Origin: Apis mellifera
Lineage: Eukaryota > Arthropoda > Insecta > Hymenoptera > Apidae
Direction: 5' to 3'
DNA length: 64,000 bases
Assembly: GCF_003254395.2 (NCBI RefSeq)
Contig: NC_037644.1
Coordinates: 2,868,501 to 2,932,500, forward strand
Below the pieces are notes generated by a model. That model saw only the letters and a program-made list of their open reading frames with translations. It did not search any database and had not been told where the DNA came from. The position numbers and the translations under genes were made by a program. Positions 61,401 through 64,000 of this stretch are shown in pieces. Within the stretch, counting starts at the first letter, position 1, and every line of letters begins with the position of its first letter.

Positions 61401-64000
61401 GAGGTGATCCCTTTCGTAGACCGCCGATATCGCAATTGAAAAAAACTGGTGATAGTTGGCTGCAAGACGGCGCTTGTTTCGAAGTAGCTCCAAAGTTGGC
61501 TAAATGTCGTGAGTGCAGATGGACACCGCACCAGCGCTCCAAAAATCTTCCACAAAATATTTTCTGCAGATTTTATGCATTCCGTAGATTACGGTACACG
61601 AAAAACGGACAATTGGCGATAGCAGGATTTAGCGACCCTCACAAAGACGCATCTGAGGTAAATGATGAAAGATCTCACTTTGCCAACTGTTGTACGATAA
61701 TTTGAACGTAAAGCGAACGATTTCATTTTCGTTTTCGTGTTGTAGGTAGATCTTCGGTTATGGTTACCAGGAAAGGAAAGTTCGGATAGCAAGAAAGACG
61801 ATAAACCCGACAAGAACGACAAAGAGAAGGGGGACAAAGAAGATCTAGATTTGGAAATGGCTCACAGATTACTCCGTCAAGTTGGGGATCAGTTTTGTGA
61901 TCTTTTGCATCAAGAAAAGGATGCTCTCCAACAACACATGGCAGAAGGTAAATTTTTATTTGGAAGAAAAACTTGAATTTTTGGAAAACTTCTAGGAGGC
62001 CTAGTTTATAATTCAAGTATAAAATAAAAATTGTTCAGATCTATGTTTATTATATATTTTTTTCACGCATGTTTTTATTATAGATGTTAAACGAGTTAAG
62101 AAAGAAAATGAAAAATGAATAAATATAAATCAAATACCATATAGCATGTAAAAATCTTTATACTTTATATCGTGTATCGTTCCTTTCGCTTCTATGTATT
62201 TTTAAAATTTTCGTTTGATATTAATATTAATTTCGATATTTATATTATAATAAGCATGTAATTAAACAGAAGTTGCTTCGTTCATTTCCTTTGTTCGCAT
62301 GATTTAACGCTTTGCGTATCGATTGTTTCTTCACCTTGACAGCAAGTTCGGGACTTGTAGACGGAACAGTCGCTTGGAAGAGAGTGGTCCAAGGTGTCCG
62401 AGAGATGTGCGACGTCTGTGAAACGACCTTGTTTAATTACCATTGGGCTTGCGGAAAATGTGGCTTCGTTGTGTGCATCGATTGTTACAAAGTAAGGATA
62501 TTTCTTCACTTTCCTTTCCACAAATTTATTCATTTAATACACATGATGATAAGTAATTCTTTGATCAATTCACAGTGATATGTATAATAAAATATCGAGC
62601 TTTTTAACACTGATAAAAACATAACCATAATTTTAAAAATTCATTAAACCTTTATTCATAAAGATTAAACGTAAATATATCATCGACAGGGACGCAAGAA
62701 TGGCACGATCAAGATATGGGGAGAGAGCGGAAAGGATAGGGACGACTTCTCGTGGCTTTTATGCACGAATAGACAAGTGCACGAACCAGAGCGACTTATG
62801 CTTACTCAAATCATTGCTGGCGACAGCCTGATACGTCTTGGCCAACGTTTGCACGAGTGCCGTGCGGAGTGGGGGATACCCCAGCATTGCGGTTGCTCGT
62901 TGGTCGTTCAAACTCCCGCCAACGAGTATCTGCGGAACATGATAAAGGGTGACACGGTACCCGTGTTGAATGGTAACGTTAAGCAGGAGATGAAGGAGGA
63001 GAAGAAGGTGAACGAGTCGAACGGGTCGTCGGAGGGTAAAACGAACGGGGAAGACAAAAACTCGCCGTTGAACTGGCTGGCCGACGTTGCGTTGCAGAAT
63101 CAGGACAAGAACGAGAGCGGTTCCAGCTCGGACTCGGACGAGGATCGGGACGGTAATTATTCGACGTTGAGGGAGTTGCTGATACGGCCGTCCCACAAGT
63201 CGAATGGCAGCGGTTCCAGATCGAATTCGCCGACCAACAATTCCGGGGGCAACGTTAACGTAACACCCGGCAACAACGCGCCGCAGAACAACGTGGTCGC
63301 GAAGTCGGGGAAAAAGTCGAAGATGGACACGTTGGACGAGGTGATATCGAGCGTCATCGAGCACAGCGTGAAAAAGGAGAGGGAGGATGAGCTGGACGAC
63401 GAGAAGCCGAGGGAGTTGAAGCATTTCGTGAGACGGTACAAGTGGACGCAGAAGGGGAGGGAACCGTTGCCTATCCGTATCATGACCCTGACCGAGAGCA
63501 AGAGCCTTTACCCGGACGTGCCCCACTCCTGGCTCTGCGATGGAAAATTGCTCAGGTTAAACGATCCGAACAATCCAAACAATTACAGGATATTTCAAGA
63601 TCAATGGAAACGCGGGCAACCGGTGATCGTGTCGGACGTTGCCAAGTTGTTGGACATGAGCCTCTGGCATCCCGACTCGTTCGCCAGGGATTTTGGGGAC
63701 GAGAAGAACGATTTGATCAATTGCATGACCGGGAATCTGGTACCGAATCAACCGATGCGCAAGTTTTGGGAAGGATTCGAACATTTCTCGAAAAGGTTGA
63801 AGGACGAGAGAGGGAATCCTATGTTGTTGAAGTTGAAGGATTGGCCCCCCGGCGAAGATTTTGCGGAACTGTTGCCGTCGAGGTTCGCCGATTTGATGAA
63901 GGTTTTGCCGTTGTCGGAGTACACGCATAGGAACGGAAGACTGAACTTGGCCAGTCGTTTGCCAGACTGTTTCGTGAGGCCCGACTTGGGGCCCAAAATG
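7349..64000 (+). CDS. Kdm3: KDM3/JMJD1-type JmjC histone H3K9 demethylase, whole gene, 3'-truncated by window edge
   Basis: Nine exons join in phase into 1797 codons without a stop: 7349-7740, 33653-33800, 55858-56229, 56367-58550, 60480-60702, 61248-61657, 61746-61947, 62343-62491 and 62690-64000. Every internal border has an AG acceptor and a GT donor (gtaagt, gttagt, gtaaat, gtatct, gttagt, gtaaat, gtaaat, gtaagg). Order in the protein: poly-Gln/poly-His N-terminus (1-130), charged coiled coil (131-180), R/E/Q-rich helix (about 215-295), Pro/Ser/His-rich disordered region (305-1032), basic NLS (about 1023-1050), AT-hook (about 1112-1120), KDM3 pre-finger module (about 1170-1250), cysteine finger (about 1332-1360), LXXLL (1520-1524), start of JmjC (about 1638-1797). 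Family knowledge: KDM3 enzymes remove H3K9me1/2 in the nucleus using Fe(II) and 2-oxoglutarate and coactivate transcription. The iron ligands and the C-terminus lie beyond base 64000. The family call is secure from the finger and JmjC parts. Joining of the first two exons rests on phase and composition. Confidence 0.9.
7602..7672 (+). repeat. Coding CAG/CAA and CAC/CAT trinucleotide repeat
   Basis: A Gln-coding run followed, after HQL, by nine His codons. CAG/CAA and CAC/CAT are mixed, which usually slows repeat expansion. It lies near the 3' end of coding exon 1. Confidence 0.9.
10099..10120. repeat. (TA)11 microsatellite
   Basis: Pure TA run in intron 1. Confidence 0.95.
10585..10930. promoter_or_regulatory. 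Intronic GC-rich block with repeated Sox/TCF-like motifs
   Basis: A unique-looking block in intron 1 with CTTTGTT (about 10696), ACAAAGG (about 10776) and CCTTTTGTTATC (about 10792), all of the ACAAAG/CTTTGT class bound by HMG-box factors. A GA tract lies just upstream at about 10640-10658. A candidate enhancer by motif density and composition only. Confidence 0.3.
14820..16480. other. Two GC-richer intronic islands
   Basis: About 14820-15300 and 15740-16480 are enriched in CpG relative to their flanks, with GA tracts at about 15036-15075, 15200-15214 and 15964-15980 and a (TA)n tract at 15629-15650. The open frames on both strands overlap and contain low-complexity GA-derived residues, so I do not call genes. 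They may be regulatory. Confidence 0.3.
22300..22930 (+). promoter_or_regulatory. CpG-rich intronic island with TATA-like box
   Basis: The string gcggtataaaaatagagcg places a TATAAAAA box at about 22407, in an otherwise GC-rich setting with CpG-dense sequence on both sides. It could be an alternative or nested promoter. No start codon or protein of recognisable character follows within 300 bases. Confidence 0.25.
26590..27060. other. CpG-rich intronic island
   Basis: GC-rich, with a G-run at about 26747-26753. The long frames present on both strands (about 160 codons on +, about 110 on -) are Arg/Lys/Ser-rich, as expected from GC- and purine-rich DNA, and have no homology I recognise. Possibly an alternative first exon or an enhancer. 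Confidence 0.3.
28334..28366. repeat. Compound (CA)n(TA)n microsatellite
   Basis: A CA run passing directly into a TA run, in intron 1. Confidence 0.95.
32527..32593. repeat. (TA)n tract punctuated by GTTA
   Basis: Repeated tatatatagt modules, so a short minisatellite built on a TA microsatellite. Confidence 0.9.
33653..33800 (+). CDS. Kdm3: Kdm3 coding exon 2: charged coiled coil
   Basis: A 148-bp exon with acceptor tgttccag|G and donor AAG|gttagt. The first base completes codon 131; the other 147 bases give 49 codons rich in Glu, Arg and Lys (ERREAEARLEKRERER, then MERERLEKQRAAEQAVHKHF). Heptad-like Leu/Ala spacing without Pro or Gly suggests one long helix or coiled coil. It ends in phase 0, as exon 3 requires. 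It is isolated between introns of 25.9 and 22.1 kb, and its codon composition is clearly GC-richer than its flanks. Function unknown; a dimerisation or partner-binding helix is inference. Confidence 0.8.
35261..35320. repeat. (CCT)n / pyrimidine-rich tract
   Basis: Strand-asymmetric C/T mirror-like tract of CCT and CCCCT units, of the kind that can form triplex (H-DNA). Non-coding in intron 2. Confidence 0.85.
36430..37545. repeat. Tandem array, about 7 units with alternating 109/172-bp spacing
   Basis: The core gagaagtttaacata recurs near 36571, 36680, 36852, 36961, 37131, 37240 and 37348, with spacings of about 109, 172, 109, 170, 109 and 108 bp. This gives a higher-order period of about 280 bp. 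Units share a gttgctct start, an agatatatttcaagat block, the core and a gataaaaattttct end. The extra bases of the long units are attt/aaat-rich palindromic filler. Non-coding. Confidence 0.92.
37563..37685. repeat. Local tandem duplication
   Basis: Two adjacent copies of a segment starting gaatatatatagc and continuing gaaagggaaattttc to a poly-A end. They lie just right of the larger array. Confidence 0.8.
37770..38220. other. GC-rich intronic island with a minus-strand C-x2-C-rich frame
   Basis: Non-repetitive and GC-rich between AT-rich flanks. The minus-strand frame ending at 37778 contains the pairs CQSC, CIDC and CEHC and finishes YPYFHPDGEGGFL. A splice-acceptor-like cttttctcccag lies on the minus strand at about 37890-37901. 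I do not recognise a family and cannot show that it is translated, so it is recorded as an island and not as a gene. Confidence 0.3.
40638..40672. repeat. Poly-T followed by (ATT)n
   Basis: A run of about 23 T then ATT units in intron 2. This is the shape of a reversed A-tail, but no retroelement body is recognisable beside it. Confidence 0.85.
41780..42089. repeat. Tandem duplication, 155-bp unit, two copies
   Basis: Both copies begin catcatcattcttttttctc (41780 and 41935) and run through ggaaatagatcaagttgata to tgcaaataatatcgaacaa. They differ by a few indels, so the duplication is fairly recent. Confidence 0.9.
45102..45120. repeat. (AGC)6 trinucleotide repeat
   Basis: Short AGC run in intron 2, in a local GC-richer patch. 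No coding exon can be supported around it. Confidence 0.85.
51090..51720. other. GC-richer intronic island with a YY1/Pho-like motif
   Basis: CAAGATGGCG at 51087-51096 is a good match to the YY1/Pleiohomeotic core. About 51430-51720 is CpG-rich and unique, with weak overlapping open frames on both strands. I tested it by eye for a ribosomal-protein retrocopy and did not find one. Possibly a promoter or a non-coding transcript. Confidence 0.3.
51945..52080 (+). repeat. Dispersed direct repeat, copy A
   Basis: The segment from atagaaatagccatgttttt through taataaattcgtaa to ggaatttttgaattattgat is closely matched about 1.29 kb downstream. The order of blocks is the same, with indels in the middle. 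Confidence 0.8.
53236..53350 (+). repeat. Dispersed direct repeat, copy B
   Basis: Counterpart of the repeat at 51945-52080, beginning atagaaatggccatgttttt, in the same orientation. The 1.16 kb between the copies includes a GC-richer patch (about 52780-53100). Confidence 0.8.
54823..55400. repeat. Triplicated tandem repeat, about 206-bp unit
   Basis: Units begin agcatggaaagaattaaatt at 54823, 55028 and 55234 (spacings 205 and 206). Each ends in a gatgataataagatgataat(aat)n stretch; the third is incomplete. Copies are nearly identical. Open frames run through the copies, but the period is not a multiple of three and the sequence is about 80% A/T, so coding is unlikely. Confidence 0.93.
55440..55642 (+). 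promoter_or_regulatory. Putative alternative Kdm3 promoter and non-coding first exon
   Basis: An abrupt change from AT-rich repeat to CpG-rich DNA contains a consensus TATAAAAG box at 55490-55497 with GC-rich flanks. Initiation would fall near 55520. A strong donor, GAG|gtaaga, ends the candidate exon at 55642. The acceptor at 55857 would then be used after a 215-bp intron, and the first ATG in exon 3 is at 55864. The product would begin MQSTSMAWNSF and keep the full NLS, finger and JmjC half. This is inferred from signals; no transcript evidence is available here. Confidence 0.55.
55556..55570. repeat. (CG)n alternating purine-pyrimidine tract
   Basis: Short CGCG run just downstream of the TATA box, potentially Z-DNA-forming, inside the presumed alternative first exon. 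Confidence 0.8.
55858..56229 (+). CDS. Kdm3: Kdm3 coding exon 3: R/E/Q-rich helical segment
   Basis: 372 bp, phase 0 to phase 0, residues 181-304. Acceptor gctccgcag|AGA, donor CAACAG|gtaaat. It begins RNMQSTSMAWNSFLPLPPPG, followed by a His/Gly/Thr stretch and a Gln run. A long Arg/Glu-dense block follows (about residues 233-262), then an alanine-rich helix ending APPTQQ. The Met at codon 183 (55864-55866) is the first ATG of the exon and would be the start codon of a transcript from the promoter proposed at about 55490. The Arg-Glu dipeptide block resembles those in other chromatin regulators, but this is composition only. Confidence 0.88.
56367..58550 (+). CDS. Kdm3: Kdm3 coding exon 4: large Pro/Ser/His-rich disordered region
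   Basis: 2184 bp, phase 0 to phase 0, residues 305-1032. Acceptor cgcgcag|GTG, donor CCCAAG|gtatct. The translation is dominated by Pro, Ser, His, Ala and Thr, with very few Cys or Trp, so it is probably intrinsically disordered. Landmarks: a Pro/His block at about 56950-57180, a PLDLG motif at 57606-57620 (residues 718-722), a basic SPKRKAP segment just after, a Pro-Ala-Ser repeat at about 57985-58070, and a KLKKAWLQRHS segment near 58158 that looks more ordered and may be a conserved contact site. The exon ends in KSPPKRKPPK, the first half of a bipartite basic signal completed in exon 5. GC content is far above the neighbouring introns. Large antisense open frames here are composition artefacts. 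Confidence 0.92.
58551..60479 (+). other. Kdm3 intron 4 (1.9 kb)
   Basis: AT-rich throughout, except a small GC patch near 59867-59895 (cgcctctttgggcgccattt) that resembles overlapping E2F- and YY1-like sites. A minus-strand frame at 59961-60293 is Phe/Lys/Arg-rich and not protein-like. No exon found. Confidence 0.6.
60480..60702 (+). CDS. Kdm3: Kdm3 coding exon 5: basic NLS and acidic/serine linker
   Basis: 223 bp, residues 1033-1106 plus one base. Acceptor ctgtggtag|GTA, preceded by a cttaat branch-like motif; donor ACG|gttagt. It opens with VKRKKGAARRQQTTAEDQRR, which joins the RKPPK end of exon 4 into a strong basic cluster typical of a nuclear localisation signal. A Gly-rich then Ser/Glu-rich linker follows. 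The leftover G joins GG of the next exon to make Gly. The neighbouring intron DNA is extremely AT-rich, so the exon stands out by composition as well as by frame. Confidence 0.88.
60703..61247 (+). other. Kdm3 intron 5 (545 bp)
   Basis: Donor gttagt, acceptor cccgacag. AT-rich with no further feature seen. Confidence 0.85.
61248..61657 (+). CDS. Kdm3: Kdm3 coding exon 6: AT-hook and KDM3 pre-finger module
   Basis: 410 bp with acceptor cccgacag|GG and donor GAG|gtaaat, residues 1107-1243. The start reads NNKEPRKRGRRPKTTKG, with an RGRRP AT-hook core that would contact the DNA minor groove. A Gly/Ser-rich spacer follows, then a conserved-looking folded module: DSWLQDGACFEVAPKLAKC, the CRECRW segment (a C-x2-C pair) and FYAFRRLRYTKNGQLAIAGF. 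This matches the KDM3/JMJD1 layout upstream of the cysteine finger (W/L-x-x-G-x-C then K/R-C-R-E-C). It ends in phase 0. Confidence 0.93.
61746..61947 (+). CDS. Kdm3: Kdm3 coding exon 7: acidic/lysine linker and helix
   Basis: 202 bp with acceptor gttgtag|GTA and donor GAAG|gtaaat, residues 1244-1310 plus one base. It continues the pre-finger module (VDLRLWLPGKES), then a Lys/Asp-rich linker, then an amphipathic helix (DLEMAHRLLRQVGDQFCDLL) that precedes the cysteine finger. The 88-bp intron before it is the shortest of the gene. The terminal G is completed by CA of exon 8 to give Ala. Confidence 0.93.
61948..62342 (+). other. Kdm3 intron 7 (395 bp)
   Basis: Donor gtaaat, acceptor ccttgacag. 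AT-rich; nothing else seen. Confidence 0.88.
62343..62491 (+). CDS. Kdm3: Kdm3 coding exon 8: KDM3 cysteine-rich zinc finger
   Basis: 149 bp with acceptor ccttgacag|CA and donor AAA|gtaagg, residues 1311-1360. The diagnostic segment reads CDVCETTLFNYHWACGKCGF then VVCIDCYK: three C-x2-C pairs with an intervening His. This is the arrangement of the KDM3A/B and JMJD1C finger, which in family members is needed together with JmjC for demethylase activity. The preceding SSGLVDGTVAWKRVVQGVRE segment also fits the family. This exon is the main reason for the family call. Confidence 0.95.
62690..64000 (+). CDS. Kdm3: Kdm3 coding exon 9 (partial): post-finger region, LXXLL, start of JmjC domain
   Basis: Acceptor atcgacag|GGA; open for 437 codons to the window edge, residues 1361-1797. 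The first part completes the finger region (GRKNGTIKIWGE, WLLCTNRQ, then ECRAEWGIPQHCGC). An acidic/serine linker follows (SSSDSDEDRD), with LRELL at 63167-63181, an LXXLL nuclear-receptor-box motif, and an Asn/Ser/Lys-rich linker. The JmjC domain starts around VPHSWLCDGKLLRLNDP and continues through GQPVIVSDV, FWEGFEHFSKRLKDERGNP, LKLKDWPPGEDFAELLPSRF and LNLASRLPDCFVRPDLGPKM, all typical of KDM3. The iron-binding H-x-D and distal His of the family lie further on, so catalytic competence cannot be judged here. Confidence 0.95.

Noticed and set aside
62759..63526. 255-codon minus-strand frame opposite exon 9
   Set aside because: Shadow of the conserved KDM3 coding frame on the plus strand, which is continuous through it.
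1..64000. tRNA, rRNA, CRISPR, intact transposon or endogenous viral genes
   Set aside because: No T-loop/acceptor arrangement, conserved rRNA block, spacer array or transposase/polymerase motif was seen on either strand by eye.

Overview
The window looks like insect nuclear DNA, most likely from a bee and probably Apis. The non-coding background is very AT-rich with long A/T homopolymers, (TA)n, (GA)n and (CA)n tracts. CpG is not depleted, and CpG-rich islands sit in the AT-rich DNA. Long introns separate small, GC-richer exons with GT/AG borders. The species call is inference from composition and style; I cannot align anything.

One protein-coding gene can be supported, on the + strand. It is a KDM3/JMJD1-family JmjC histone H3K9 demethylase (Drosophila Kdm3; vertebrate KDM3A/KDM3B/JMJD1C). 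I resolve nine coding exons: 7349-7740, 33653-33800, 55858-56229, 56367-58550, 60480-60702, 61248-61657, 61746-61947, 62343-62491 and 62690-64000. The phases at all eight junctions agree, giving an uninterrupted reading frame of 1797 codons. The gene runs off the right edge inside the JmjC domain, before the Fe(II)-binding H-x-D motif and before any stop codon.

Layout. 1-4500: intergenic or far-upstream DNA with an 11-unit tandem array (about 1481-3180). About 4500-7348: CpG-rich, GA-rich putative promoter and 5' UTR. 7349-7740: first coding exon (poly-Gln and poly-His). 7741-33652: 25.9 kb intron. 33653-33800: coiled-coil exon. 33801-55857: 22.1 kb intron containing a second alternating-unit tandem array (about 36430-37545), a triplicated 206-bp repeat (54823-55400) and, at its end, a TATA-box CpG-rich element that looks like a second promoter. 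55858-64000: compact 3' part with the disordered Pro/His/Ser region, nuclear localisation signal, AT-hook, cysteine finger, LXXLL motif and the start of the JmjC domain.

How the parts work together. The C-terminal half carries the KDM3 finger and JmjC fold needed for H3K9me1/2 demethylation. The N-terminal half is low-complexity and probably serves protein-protein contacts. A promoter at about 55490 would give a shorter isoform without the poly-Gln/His and coiled-coil exons but with the whole catalytic half. The introns hold about a dozen CpG-rich islands that may be enhancers, alternative promoters or nested transcripts. I saw no tRNA, rRNA, CRISPR, intact transposase or viral gene.
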